NCBI GenBank assembly: GCA_018992685.1
Contig: JACVGT010000003.1
Coordinates: forward strand, 1 to 64,000
Length of the DNA: 64,000 nucleotides
From: Theionarchaea archaeon
GTDB taxonomy: Archaea > Methanobacteriota_B > Thermococci > Methanofastidiosales > SZ-28-30
Direction: 5' to 3'
Program-made: the position numbers and the translations under genes
The notes under the pieces: generated by a model
Database searches by the model: none
Seen by the model: the letters and a program-made list of their open reading frames with translations, nothing else
What the model was told of the DNA's origin: nothing
Shown: in pieces, positions 1 through 8,426 of the stretch
Position numbering within the stretch: the stretch's first letter is position 1
Layout: every line of letters starts with the position of its first letter

Positions 1-27
1 TGTGGATTGGACCAGTGGAACCAAAAC

Positions 28-36
28 GTATATAAT
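28..36 (+). promoter_or_regulatory. TATA box for leaderless FAD dehydrogenase
   Basis: GTATATAAT lies about 26 nt upstream of the ATG at 58, the distance expected between an archaeal TATA box and the transcription start. The mRNA would begin at or next to the start codon. An A-rich BRE-like stretch (CCAAAAC) precedes it. Confidence 0.5.
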
Positions 37-57
37 CTGAAACACCTCACAGCACCC

Positions 58-1428
58 ATGCATGTAGCTATTCTGGGAGCGGGTCCTGCAGGTCTTTTTG
101 CCGCTTTGGAGTTGGCGGCCCACGTTCAAGTGACAGTCATGGAGGAGGGATCTGAACCTCTCAAGAGGAAGTGTCCAGTTGCCTCTCAGAACAACTGCAT
201 CAACTGCAACCCCTGCCAGATTACCTCTGGGGTGGGCGGAGCGGGCGCTCTCTCTGATGGAAAACTGAATTTGACATACAAGATTGGAGGAGATCCTCAA
301 TCACTTAGGAGGACCCCTGAAGAAATCCAGGAACTCATTAATTACATAGATGAGGTTTTCTTGAAATTCGGTGCAGATGCTGACAGTTATGGTGTGGATG
401 AGAAGTCTCTGGAGTGGCTGAAACGGAAAGCCTCCTCCAGTAACATCGAATTCATTTCTGGAAAGCAGAGGCACATGGGTACGGATAGAACACGAATGAT
501 AGTGTCCCATTTCTTTGAATATTTGAAGGCTCAGGGAGTGAAATTCCAGCTGCAGACAAAGGTAGAGGATATTGAAAGAGGCGACCACGAATTTCTCCTG
601 AAGACCACCAAAGGCAACCTCACCTGCAACTACCTTCTGGCAGCTCCCGGTAGAGCAGGAGCATACTGGCTGCGGACAAGAGCTAACTCACTGGGTGCAG
701 AGTCTAAGTATGGCCCCATTGATGTGGGAGTGCGGGTAGAGTTTCCGGCAGAACTCTACACCTCCATCGAGCACGTCATGTATGATGCAAAGTTCCACTT
801 GTATACTGAAACCTATGATGATTTTGTGAGAACATTCTGCACCAATCCCCACGGGTTTGTCACCGTGGAGAGATATGAGTCATTTGTGCTGGTAAATGGA
901 GATGCCCGAAAGGATGTGAAAAGCGACAACACCAACCTGGCACTGCTGTCCCGTGTTGAACTCACCGATCCTGTGGAAGACACTACAGACTATGGCAGAT
1001 CCATTGCCCGACTTGCAAATACCATAGGAGGTGGAAAACCCATTCTTCAGAGGTACAAGGATTTGATCCGGGGGAAACGGTCCACCTGGTCCCGCCTTTC
1101 ACGTGCTCTCATATCGCCCACCCTCAAAGATGTAACTCCTGGAGACATAGCTATGGCCCTTCCCAACAGGATCGTGAAAAACATGATCGAAGGTATTGAA
1201 CGGCTGGATTCGGTCATAGAAGGAATCGCCTCTGATAGCACCTTGCTCTATGCTCCAGAAATCAAGTTTTATGACACTTCCTATGTGGTCACCCGAGATC
1301 TGGAAACCCAGGTTCCGGACTTCTTTGTAGCTGGGGATGCTTCTGGCTTTTCCAGGGGGATTATCTACGCTGCAGTCACAGGCATTATTGCAGCACGAGG
1401 AATCATCAAGAAACTGAATACACAGTAA
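58..1428 (+). CDS. FAD-dependent dehydrogenase (COG2509-like)
   Basis: The protein of 456 residues starts with a Rossmann FAD-binding site, GAGPAG at residues 7-12. Next come a cysteine cluster (C39, C47, C50, C53) and the glycine-rich GGAGALSDGKL at 60-70, features of the uncharacterised FAD-dependent dehydrogenase family COG2509. A second FAD contact, VAGDASGFSRG, lies near the C-terminus. The reading frame is open to the window edge (TTG at 7), but the TATA box at 28-36 and the fold beginning directly at the ATG at 58 argue for a leaderless start there. Its substrate is not known. It stands alone, upstream of the redox island, and could feed or drain the same electron carriers; that is inference from position only. 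Confidence 0.8.
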   Translation: MHVAILGAGPAGLFAALELAAHVQVTVMEEGSEPLKRKCPVASQNNCINCNPCQITSGVGGAGALSDGKLNLTYKIGGDPQSLRRTPEEIQELINYIDEVFLKFGADADSYGVDEKSLEWLKRKASSSNIEFISGKQRHMGTDRTRMIVSHFFEYLKAQGVKFQLQTKVEDIERGDHEFLLKTTKGNLTCNYLLAAPGRAGAYWLRTRANSLGAESKYGPIDVGVRVEFPAELYTSIEHVMYDAKFHLYTETYDDFVRTFCTNPHGFVTVERYESFVLVNGDARKDVKSDNTNLALLSRVELTDPVEDTTDYGRSIARLANTIGGGKPILQRYKDLIRGKRSTWSRLSRALISPTLKDVTPGDIAMALPNRIVKNMIEGIERLDSVIEGIASDSTLLYAPEIKFYDTSYVVTRDLETQVPDFFVAGDASGFSRGIIYAAVTGIIAARGIIKKLNTQ

Positions 1429-1580
1429 TATTCCCTGCACAATCTGGCAGTCTCCGAAGTCTTCAATAGGGAACTACTCAGTATAAATAGCCATGAAGAA
1501 AAGAGGAGGATTTTCAGAGATATTCGCCTGAGAGTATTCCTTTTGAACCCGAAGAATTGCTTACATAAGACAAAGGTAAC

Positions 1581-1589
1581 ATTTATATA
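1581..1589 (+). promoter_or_regulatory. TATA box of mini-gene unit
   Basis: ATTTATATA sits in the otherwise empty stretch after the FAD dehydrogenase. Transcription would start near 1610-1615, giving a leader of about 70 nt before the ATG at 1681. The leader contains a small AGCT/AGCT hairpin near 1640-1653. Confidence 0.45.
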
Positions 1590-1680
1590 GAGGATATCGA
1601 TAAAAATAGTTTGGGAAAGGGTGTAACATCGATCGCAGGAAGCTTCGCGAGCTGAAATAAAGGAGAGGAGGTGTCTTTAG

Positions 1681-1767
1681 ATGAGTAGAAGACCGAAATA
1701 TAGAGTAAGAAGGCCCCCGAGGAAAGATTCAGAAAACCTTCCCGATACGTATGCTTTATTCCCTTAG
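1681..1767 (+). CDS. 28-residue basic peptide, unknown function
   Basis: This short ORF encodes MSRRPKYRVRRPPRKDSENL followed by PDTYALFP. It has a strong ribosome binding site, GGAGGTG at 1667-1673, seven bases before the ATG, a TATA box at 1581 and a hairpin plus T-rich tract right after its stop, so it looks like a complete transcription unit. The first half is rich in Arg, Lys and Pro. I recognise no family. It could be a small regulatory or nucleic-acid-binding peptide, or a leader peptide inside a small RNA. Codon evidence is weak at this length, so the call rests on the surrounding signals. Confidence 0.45.
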   Translation: MSRRPKYRVRRPPRKDSENLPDTYALFP

Positions 1768-1801
1768 GAAGTTCTAATCCTTCCTCATTTTATTATTTTT
1801 C
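1766..1801 (+). terminator. Hairpin and T-rich terminator of mini-gene
   Basis: AGGAAG at 1766-1771 pairs with CTTCCT at 1780-1785 across an 8-nt loop, followed by a T-rich run to about 1801. It begins inside the last codons of the 28-residue ORF and separates it from the next gene. Confidence 0.45.
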
Positions 1802-1945
1802 TCCATGACTTATTGAGGCCTGAGCAGGAAAAGAGACGTCGATCCTCCACACTATCAGCATCAATCGGTCTTTCATTAGATCTCTTTGTAGCAGAATCTG
1901 TCGGAAATATTTGGCTATTGACAAAACTTGCTATGGTTGTGGAAA

Positions 1946-1955
1946 GATTTTTAAG
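1946..1955 (+). promoter_or_regulatory. TATA box fixing the start of the FrhG-FrhB protein
   Basis: GATTTTTAAG is centred about 27 nt before the ATG at 1978. This favours leaderless translation from 1978 over the TTG at 1813, which has no ribosome binding site and would add 55 residues that do not fit the family. Confidence 0.45.
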
Positions 1956-1977
1956 TGTGTCAAGCAAACCCTCTCTC

Positions 1978-3540
1978 ATGATCATCCAGGCGCAGATCGG
2001 TGCATGCGGGACGTGCATTAATTCTAATATATATGAAGGATTAGATGACGTGTACTTTGTTGCCCATTCTCTTGCCCCTGAGAGAATCTTCAAGAAGAAG
2101 ACAGTAGAGGACATGCCTCCTGCCGAGGTTGGGATTATTGACGGGCCCATCTGCCTTCAGGGGAGGGAAGAGAGTATTCAACTGGCTGAATTGGTCAGAG
2201 AAAAGAGTACGATCCTGCTGGGTGTTGGCAGCTGCACTGTGGGCAGTTCTGCTATTGGAGGATTTATCACTGAAGATTGCTCCCGATTACTCCCTTTTTT
2301 CTGTCCGTTCTTGCGAACCAGACACCCAAAGGTTGAAGACGTTGTATCATTTGACTATAAGCTACCTGTATGTTCAGCCACCCAGGAAGGGCTTAGAAAG
2401 TTCGTGAAAGCCGTTCTCGATAATGATAAAGCTCATATACGGTATTTTGAGGCACCAGGAACTAATACAATTCGGGCGGTGACAGAAGCAGAAGCATGCA
2501 TGGGGTGCGGGACCTGTGCCATGGCATGTCCTACACGGGCAATTTCCTTTGTGGAGCAGCGCCCCAGAATTGATGGCGCCACGTGTATCAGATGTGGAGC
2601 CTGCTTCATCCAGTGTCCTCGCACCTTCTTTAACGCGGAGGCCCTCTCTGTAGACAGGTTTAACCAGAGTCCTGATCCATATCTGGGATATTACCAGGAG
2701 ATGTACAGTGCTCGATCCAAGAACAAGACAACACTGGATGTGTCCCAGGACGGGGGAATTGTCACTGACTTTCTGTGCTATCTATTGGAAAGTGATGTGG
2801 TGGATGCTGCCGTGGTGGCAGGCTCCTACCATGGGTGGAACCCTGTTCCTCAAGTAGCGACGTCGCCACGCGAGGTGGCTGCAAGTGCAGGGACTAAGTA
2901 CAGTGTATCTCCCAATGTTCAGGGGATACAGGATGCTGTTGACAGAGGATTTGGTCGTATTGCCTTTGTAGGTGTACCCTGTCAGGTGCAGGGAGTGGCC
3001 AAAGCTCTGGCCTATCCCTTTGGAGACAGATACTACCACTCCAAGATCGCCGTGGTAATCAGCATTTTTTGTATGGAGAACTTCCTGTTCAACGAGTTAC
3101 GTTCTATTGTGGAAGGGAAGACAGAAATCCCCATGGAATATGTTGACAAGATGGGAATCAGCAAAGGTCGGTTCTGGGTGCGAACAGAAGACCGCAATGT
3201 GTTCACTATCCCTGTCAAGTATATTGAGTCTTATGCTCAGAAGAGCTGTTCTCTCTGCCTGGACTTCTGTGGGGAACTCAGTGACATTTCCGTGGGAAGT
3301 GTGGGAAGTCCTCAGGGATACAGCTCAGTTATTGTTAGATCGAATAACGGCAAGAATCTATTCAATGAGTTTTCGTCTCTCATCGAGTGTTCCCCTCTCT
3401 CAGAGGAAGGAGTCTCCACCATCAGGAACCTGGCTTCCCTGAAAAAGACCAAGAATGGAATGATAACCCGGGAGCTGATCACCCATAAACGCTGGTCCAT
3501 CCTTGATACCCTGGTGGACATTATTAATCCTCTCCCATAA
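1978..3540 (+). CDS. Fused FrhG-like / ferredoxin / FrhB-like protein
   Basis: This 520-residue protein joins three modules. Residues 1-150 resemble the small subunit of F420-type NiFe hydrogenases (FrhG/MvhG). All four proximal-cluster cysteines are present: C10, C13, C86 (GSC) and C132 (PVC). Residues 170-215 hold two [4Fe-4S] motifs (C174, 177, 180, 184 and C203, 206, 209, 213). Residues 235-510 are FrhB-like, the F420-binding beta subunit, with the typical CSLCLDFCGELSDISVG stretch near the end. No hydrogenase large subunit is present in the window, so hydrogen activation here is unlikely. The likely role is electron transfer between an iron-sulfur donor and F420 or a flavin. It lies directly upstream of the AOR operon but has its own promoter. 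Confidence 0.8.
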   Translation: MIIQAQIGACGTCINSNIYEGLDDVYFVAHSLAPERIFKKKTVEDMPPAEVGIIDGPICLQGREESIQLAELVREKSTILLGVGSCTVGSSAIGGFITEDCSRLLPFFCPFLRTRHPKVEDVVSFDYKLPVCSATQEGLRKFVKAVLDNDKAHIRYFEAPGTNTIRAVTEAEACMGCGTCAMACPTRAISFVEQRPRIDGATCIRCGACFIQCPRTFFNAEALSVDRFNQSPDPYLGYYQEMYSARSKNKTTLDVSQDGGIVTDFLCYLLESDVVDAAVVAGSYHGWNPVPQVATSPREVAASAGTKYSVSPNVQGIQDAVDRGFGRIAFVGVPCQVQGVAKALAYPFGDRYYHSKIAVVISIFCMENFLFNELRSIVEGKTEIPMEYVDKMGISKGRFWVRTEDRNVFTIPVKYIESYAQKSCSLCLDFCGELSDISVGSVGSPQGYSSVIVRSNNGKNLFNEFSSLIECSPLSEEGVSTIRNLASLKKTKNGMITRELITHKRWSILDTLVDIINPLP

Positions 3541-3673
3541 TTCCTTTCCTTCCAAGATAGATTCCACACGACGTCCAAAGGACTTCGTTGTTCACTAGAG
3601 AGAGCGGGCAGGAATGGTCTTTCAATTGAGTGAACAATTGGATTAGACATGACATAACAATTAATACTTGTGA

Positions 3674-3726
3674 TTTGACAATTCCGATGATTTGTTGCAT
3701 TATAGTACCGAAATATTTATAAATTG
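3674..3726 (+). promoter_or_regulatory. Conserved promoter/operator element, copy 1
   Basis: These 53 bp are identical to 15488-15540 and partly matched at 10211-10250. They contain TTTGACAATT, a GCATTATA block, a BRE (ACCGAAA) and the TATA core TTTATAAAT. The identity extends well beyond what basal transcription needs, so a gene-specific regulator site is likely. It drives the AOR operon. Confidence 0.7.
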
Positions 3727-3753
3727 GAGGGAGAAGTAAGACTGGTGATACGC

Positions 3754-4440
3754 ATGCCAAAAGTGATTGGAATTTGCGGAAGTGAACGACTCAAAGGGAA
3801 TACAGAACAATTCATTCAACGCGCACTGGACGTCATTTCAGACTACGGTATCAAAACAGAGCTCATCACTCTTGCTGACAAAAAGATTATTAGTGGATGT
3901 ACAGCCTGCAACTGGTGTAGATCAAACCGCGCGGAATGTGTGAAAAAAGATGATTTCATGCCAATCTGGAAGAAGATGTATGAGGCAGATGGCATTATCC
4001 TAGGCTCTCCTGTTTACTGGGGAAGTGTTACCGCGAAGATGAAAGCAGTGATCGAGAGGGCAGGACTCATGGCTGAGGGCAGAGAACTGGGTAACGTAGA
4101 TGGCCCGGTCAAAGATCTGGGCTGGCCCTACGACGAAAAGCCCCCCGGCCTGCTCTACCACAAGGTGGGAGGAGCTATTGCCACCACCCGGAGGACAGGA
4201 GCCAATGCAACCCTTGCCGAATTATTGATGTGGTTCATGATCAACAACTTCATTGTTGTGGGCTCCTCATACTGGACCATTGGTGTGGGAACCAAGAGAG
4301 TTGCCAAAGAGACGAAAGGTGGGAAACCCGGAAGCACGCACACCACCACCATGCTGGAAACAGATGTGGAAGGAGCCGTTACCATCAAGCACTTTGGTGA
4401 GAATTTTGCGTGGGTTGTCAACAACCTTCACGATAAGTGA
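3754..4440 (+). CDS. Iron-sulfur flavoprotein (Isf/FMN reductase family), copy 1
   Basis: The protein has a flavodoxin-like fold. An FMN-binding loop, GICGSERLKGN, opens it, and a compact cysteine motif (C49, C52, C55, C62) matches Isf-type flavoproteins that hold a [4Fe-4S] cluster. SPVYWGS is the usual second flavin contact. The long C-terminal part with TTRRTGANATLAELLMWFM is shared with the two paralogues at 8427 and 15568. The frame opens at a TTG at 3724, but that lies within the TATA box region, so translation must begin at ATG 3754 or GTG 3745. It heads the AOR operon and probably moves electrons between ferredoxin and a small acceptor; the acceptor is unknown. Confidence 0.8.
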   Translation: MPKVIGICGSERLKGNTEQFIQRALDVISDYGIKTELITLADKKIISGCTACNWCRSNRAECVKKDDFMPIWKKMYEADGIILGSPVYWGSVTAKMKAVIERAGLMAEGRELGNVDGPVKDLGWPYDEKPPGLLYHKVGGAIATTRRTGANATLAELLMWFMINNFIVVGSSYWTIGVGTKRVAKETKGGKPGSTHTTTMLETDVEGAVTIKHFGENFAWVVNNLHDK

Positions 4441-4457
4441 AGCATGAGGCGATTAAC

Positions 4458-5621
4458 ATGAAAATACTGTTGCTTGGCGGGGCTGGGCTCATGGGTCCAG
4501 CCATTGCCAAGGACTTGGTCAGGAGCAAAGATGTCGAACAGTTGGTAGTCGGGGATATTGTTAAAGATAAGATGGAAACCCTTAAGAAGGAAGCCAAGAG
4601 TGACAAATTACGCCTGGAGATCGTAGATGTTCGAGATCGCGATGGTCTTATTACTTACATGAAAAAAGAAGGGTTTGATGTGGTGATTAATTCTCTGCCC
4701 CACGAGTTCAGCGTTCCCAGCATTGAAACCTGCATAGAAGCAGGTAAAGATGTAGTCGATCTTGCTTTTGAGCCCCCCCAGCTGGAGCTTGATGACAAGG
4801 CACGGAAAGCTGGGGTCTGTGTGGTACCTGCATGTGGGATGGATCCTGGCATCACCAATGTCCTGACAGGATACGGAGTGAGCCAGCTTGATCGGGCAGA
4901 CGAGGTACACATCATTGCAGGCGGCATTCCACAGCAGCCATTCCCGCCTCTTCAGCACAAGATTCTGTTCAGACTGGAAAGCCTGTGGATGGAATATATT
5001 GAACCCTCTCTTGCAATAAGAAACGGGAAAAAAGTGGAACTCAAGACACTCTCTGAAGTTGAGACGGTGGATTTTCCAGGCATAGGTCCCCTGGAATGTG
5101 CTGTAACCCCCACTTTGGCTTCCATGCCCTACACTATCAAAGGAGTCAAGGAAATGGAATGCAAATGTCCCCGCTGGCCGGGTCACTATGATAAGATCAA
5201 AACATTCATCGAATGCAATCTGTTGAGCGGAGAACCCGTTGCTGTGGGGGACCAGAAAGTGGTGCCCAGAAAGCTACTCAGTGCCCTGCTGTCCCCCATT
5301 ATGGAACTGGGAAGAGACGAGAGGGATGTCACCATCATCAGGGTGACAGTGATAGGAGAGAAGGACGGTATTAAGACCCAGCTCACCTATGACATCATTG
5401 ATTGGTATGATGAAAAGCAAAAAGTGACTTCAGTCGCCCGCACCACAGGATACCCGGCCTCCATAGTAGCTCAGATGATTGCCAAGAATGAAATCACTGA
5501 AAAGGGCGTGCTCTTCCCTGAATGTGCTATTACTCCTCAACTATTCCCCTTGTTTGCTCAGGAGCTTGCCAAGAGAGGTATATGTATTGAAGAGACCATA
5601 GAAACCTCACGCACCATGTAA
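4458..5621 (+). CDS. Saccharopine dehydrogenase family oxidoreductase
   Basis: A protein of 387 residues with an N-terminal NAD(P)-binding Rossmann fold (LLLGGAGLMGPAIAKDL) and the C-terminal catalytic domain of saccharopine dehydrogenases; PACGMDPGITNVL matches the conserved active-site region of that family. The frame opens at GTG 4437, overlapping the previous stop, but GAGG at 4445 precedes the ATG at 4458, which starts the fold directly. Members oxidise or form secondary amines between amino acids and oxo acids. Next to an AOR, an attractive role is oxidative cleavage of an amine or opine-like intermediate to an aldehyde or oxo acid; this is inferred from context. It is the second gene of the AOR operon. 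Confidence 0.8.
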   Translation: MKILLLGGAGLMGPAIAKDLVRSKDVEQLVVGDIVKDKMETLKKEAKSDKLRLEIVDVRDRDGLITYMKKEGFDVVINSLPHEFSVPSIETCIEAGKDVVDLAFEPPQLELDDKARKAGVCVVPACGMDPGITNVLTGYGVSQLDRADEVHIIAGGIPQQPFPPLQHKILFRLESLWMEYIEPSLAIRNGKKVELKTLSEVETVDFPGIGPLECAVTPTLASMPYTIKGVKEMECKCPRWPGHYDKIKTFIECNLLSGEPVAVGDQKVVPRKLLSALLSPIMELGRDERDVTIIRVTVIGEKDGIKTQLTYDIIDWYDEKQKVTSVARTTGYPASIVAQMIAKNEITEKGVLFPECAITPQLFPLFAQELAKRGICIEETIETSRTM

Positions 5622-5651
5622 ACAGAACACGGCATGAAAAGGAGAGGAATC

Positions 5652-6185
5652 ATGAAAATAATCAAAGTGAACCCTTCGCGATGCACAGGATGTCGAAGTT
5701 GTGAAATTGCTTGTTCTTTCGAGAACCTGGGCGAATGCAACCCATCCAGAGCTCGGATACACATTATTTCAGACAGGATTAGGGGCATCAATCTGCCCCT
5801 GGTCTGTCAGCAGTGCAGGGATGCCCCCTGCAAGGCAGCTTGCCCCACCGGGGCTCTGGGCGAAGACCCTGAAACCCATGCTGTGATAGTCCACGAGAAC
5901 AAGTGTATTGGATGCAGGCAGTGCGTTCTTGCCTGTCCTTTCGGAGCTATCGACGTCTACCAGGATATGGGTCATTCCTTCAAATGCAACCTGTGCCATG
6001 GCACCCCACAGTGTGTTGAGGCATGCGAGGAAGATGCACTCACCTTTGTGGAAGAAGTTCGCGAGAACAGGGACAAGAACTGGCACATAGCCGAGATTCT
6101 CCAGAAGATCATGCAGGCCAAGGATGCTGATTCCGGACCTGACTTTTCAGGAGACACGTACAGTGAATGGAAGAAGGTGGTATGA
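5652..6185 (+). CDS. Polyferredoxin with four [4Fe-4S] clusters, AOR partner
   Basis: The 177-residue protein contains sixteen cluster-type cysteines in four groups (CTGCRSC..C, CQQCRDAPC..C, CIGCRQC..C, CNLCHGTPQC..C). This is the layout of the HydN/AorA type of electron-transfer subunit found beside tungsten AORs. A GGAG lies just before the ATG at 5652; an upstream in-frame ATG at 5634 would add six residues. The stop overlaps the AOR start (ATGA), which suggests translational coupling and a stable complex. It probably takes electrons from the AOR active subunit and passes them to the flavoproteins or the FrhB-like protein nearby. The last 40 residues are charged and carry no cluster ligands. 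Confidence 0.85.
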   Translation: MKIIKVNPSRCTGCRSCEIACSFENLGECNPSRARIHIISDRIRGINLPLVCQQCRDAPCKAACPTGALGEDPETHAVIVHENKCIGCRQCVLACPFGAIDVYQDMGHSFKCNLCHGTPQCVEACEEDALTFVEEVRENRDKNWHIAEILQKIMQAKDADSGPDFSGDTYSEWKKVV

Positions 6186-8104
6186 TGCACGGATGGGCAG
6201 GTAGGATATTGAGAATTGACCTTTCAAAAGGAAAAATCACTGAGCAGGAGACTCCCAAAGATCTGCGAGCCCTGGTCATTGGGGGGAGAGGAATCAACTC
6301 AAAAATTTTGTATGATGAAGTCTCTCCTGACCTCGACCCCCTGGATCCCCGGGCAAAATTGATAGTGGGTGCCGGTCCTTTTGTAGGCACACTGGTTCCC
6401 ACAGCGTGCAGAGGGACAGTGACCCATAAGGGTCCTTTCACCTTCGCCTTTTGTGACAGCAATTTTGGCGGGTTCTTCACCCCAGAGATGAAATATGCAG
6501 GGTATGATCACCTTGTGGTTGAGGGCAGGTCTGAACAGCCTGTATACGTGTGGATAGATGATGGTCATGTTGAACTTCGGAAAGCTACGTCTCTGTGGGG
6601 ACTGGATACGCTCACATCTTTCAGAGAAATTGAAGATGCTCTTGGAGACCGGGAAGTTCACACCATGCTCATCGGACCCGCGGGAGAGAATCTGGTGCGG
6701 ACTGCCTGTGTCATGGTGGACTACTGGAGAGCAGCGGGATGGGCGGGGACAGGAGCTCTCATGGGTTCCAAGAACCTCAAGGCCATTTCCGTGAGAGGCA
6801 CTCGTGCGTTGACTGTTGCCCAGCCCAAACGATTTGAAGCTGCCTGCAAGAAAGCACGGCAGATGATGATCAACGGACCCAGGACCCCTCTGTACAAGCG
6901 ATATGGTAGGTTGTCTAACATTGAATCTCTCCGCCACCGGGGCGGGGATGGGGTGGAGAACTACCGTATCCCTGACATGCCTGAAGAAGGATTCAAGACC
7001 TTCAATTCAGAGAATATCAGGCAGACCATTTACACACATCGAGAAGGGTGCTTCAACTGTCCAATCGGGTGTGGTCACAGTTTCAAAGTCAAAGTCAATG
7101 GAAAGCACATTCATGCCAGCAAAATAGAGTATGCCCCTGCGGGCGATGTGAAGGCTCTGGGCATTTACAATCCCGAATTTCTGGCCACATGGGTGTATGA
7201 GGTGAATAAATGGGGACTGGATACGACAGGGACTCAAAATGTGATTGCCTTTGCTATGGAATGTTACGAGAACGGTCTCATCACAGACAAAGAAACGGGA
7301 GGCATTGACCTGACCTTTGGAAACGAAGAAGCCACACTAGCTATTCTGCACAAAATCGTGTTTCGAGAGGGTATTGGTGATATTCTGGCAGAAGGTACCA
7401 ATCTGGCTGCCACGAAGATTGGGAAAGGTGCTGAAAAGTATGCTATGACCATCAAGGGAGCTCGATTACATCTGGATCCCCGTATTGGCTGGGGATTGAT
7501 GCTGTCTCATGCAGTGGCCTCTCGAGGAGCAGATCATCTCAAAGGCACACCCTGGATAGAGTTCTGGGATTTCGCAGCAATCAAGGATGAGAACCTGGGA
7601 CAGAAGCTGTTTGGACATCCCAAGTCCATCGACGCAAGCACACCTGAGGGGAAGGAGTTCACCGTGAAATGGTATCAGGAATCCAAAGGGATAATTGACT
7701 CACTGGGGTTCTGTGCAGGCCAGGACAGCTCCACGTCTTTTGAGTACCCTGGTCACGCTGAGATGGCTGAAATGTTTTCTGCCTTGACTGGTCATGAGTA
7801 TTCAGCAGAGGATCTTCAGCTCGTGGGAGAGAGAATATATAATCTAGAGCAGGCGTACAATGTGCGGTGTGGACTGCGAAGAAAGGATGATTCCATCCCC
7901 GAACGATTCTTTGATAAATCCACTCCAACATCCAAGAACGCGAAGATAAAGACAGTGGACAGAGCCACCTTTGAGAAGATGAAAGACAACTACTACGAGC
8001 TGAGAGGATGGGACGTGAAAACAGCCATTCCCACCCAGAAGAAACTGAAGGAACTCGGTCTCAACGATGTAGCAAAAGATCTCAAGGAGTTGGAACATGA
8101 GTAG
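6182..8104 (+). CDS. Aldehyde:ferredoxin oxidoreductase (tungsten/molybdenum-pterin)
   Basis: The 640-residue protein covers the full AOR family length. It oxidises an aldehyde to a carboxylic acid, using a tungsten or molybdenum bis-pterin cofactor and one [4Fe-4S] cluster. The cluster ligands are visible as C290, C293, C297 (CFNCPIGC) and C511 (GFCAGQ). The N-terminal pterin region carries GGRGINSKILYDE, and AGWAGTGALMGSKNLKAI is a family hallmark. The start is ATG 6182 or 6185, overlapping the stop of the polyferredoxin gene. It lies between its ferredoxin partner and a MoaD-like carrier, so electron transfer and cofactor supply are encoded together. The aldehyde is not known from sequence; the neighbouring amine enzymes suggest one derived from an amino compound. 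Confidence 0.92.
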   Translation: MMHGWAGRILRIDLSKGKITEQETPKDLRALVIGGRGINSKILYDEVSPDLDPLDPRAKLIVGAGPFVGTLVPTACRGTVTHKGPFTFAFCDSNFGGFFTPEMKYAGYDHLVVEGRSEQPVYVWIDDGHVELRKATSLWGLDTLTSFREIEDALGDREVHTMLIGPAGENLVRTACVMVDYWRAAGWAGTGALMGSKNLKAISVRGTRALTVAQPKRFEAACKKARQMMINGPRTPLYKRYGRLSNIESLRHRGGDGVENYRIPDMPEEGFKTFNSENIRQTIYTHREGCFNCPIGCGHSFKVKVNGKHIHASKIEYAPAGDVKALGIYNPEFLATWVYEVNKWGLDTTGTQNVIAFAMECYENGLITDKETGGIDLTFGNEEATLAILHKIVFREGIGDILAEGTNLAATKIGKGAEKYAMTIKGARLHLDPRIGWGLMLSHAVASRGADHLKGTPWIEFWDFAAIKDENLGQKLFGHPKSIDASTPEGKEFTVKWYQESKGIIDSLGFCAGQDSSTSFEYPGHAEMAEMFSALTGHEYSAEDLQLVGERIYNLEQAYNVRCGLRRKDDSIPERFFDKSTPTSKNAKIKTVDRATFEKMKDNYYELRGWDVKTAIPTQKKLKELGLNDVAKDLKELEHE

Positions 8105-8390
8105 GTCCAAGACCATTACACTGGACTTTCCTTTTTCAGTGGTGGGAGTTGACCTCCCTGCTCGACACACCGTTGACGTGAAAGGAGACACGGTAGAAGA
8201 TCTCTTCAGAGAACTTTCTTCCCAATACGGGAGAAAGATGAGACGATACTTCTTCGACGAGCAGGGTACCTGGAATTCAGTGCTGAACATCTTAGTCAAT
8301 GAAACTAGTATATTGTATCTGAACCATGAGAAGACGACACTGAAGCCAGGTGATGTGGTAACTGTCCTTTTCCCCTACAGCGGGGGATGA
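8097..8390 (+). CDS. MoaD/ThiS-like sulfur carrier protein
   Basis: The 97-residue ubiquitin-fold protein ends in FPYSGG, the double glycine that is adenylated and thiocarboxylated to deliver sulfur to molybdopterin. PGDVVTVLFPYSGG is typical of MoaD. The start overlaps the end of the AOR gene, implying coupled translation. A cognate activating enzyme is encoded at 21048 in the same island. It probably serves the pterin cofactor of the AOR next door, though MoaD-like proteins can serve other thiolation routes. Confidence 0.85.
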   Translation: MSRSKTITLDFPFSVVGVDLPARHTVDVKGDTVEDLFRELSSQYGRKMRRYFFDEQGTWNSVLNILVNETSILYLNHEKTTLKPGDVVTVLFPYSGG

Positions 8391-8426
8391 CTCCGACGAG
8401 TTATTCGCTATGAGAGAGGTGACATC

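Noticed and set aside
1813-1977. 55-residue N-terminal extension of the FrhG-FrhB protein
   Set aside because: TTG start without ribosome binding site; a TATA box lies within it and fits a leaderless ATG at 1978, which matches the family start.
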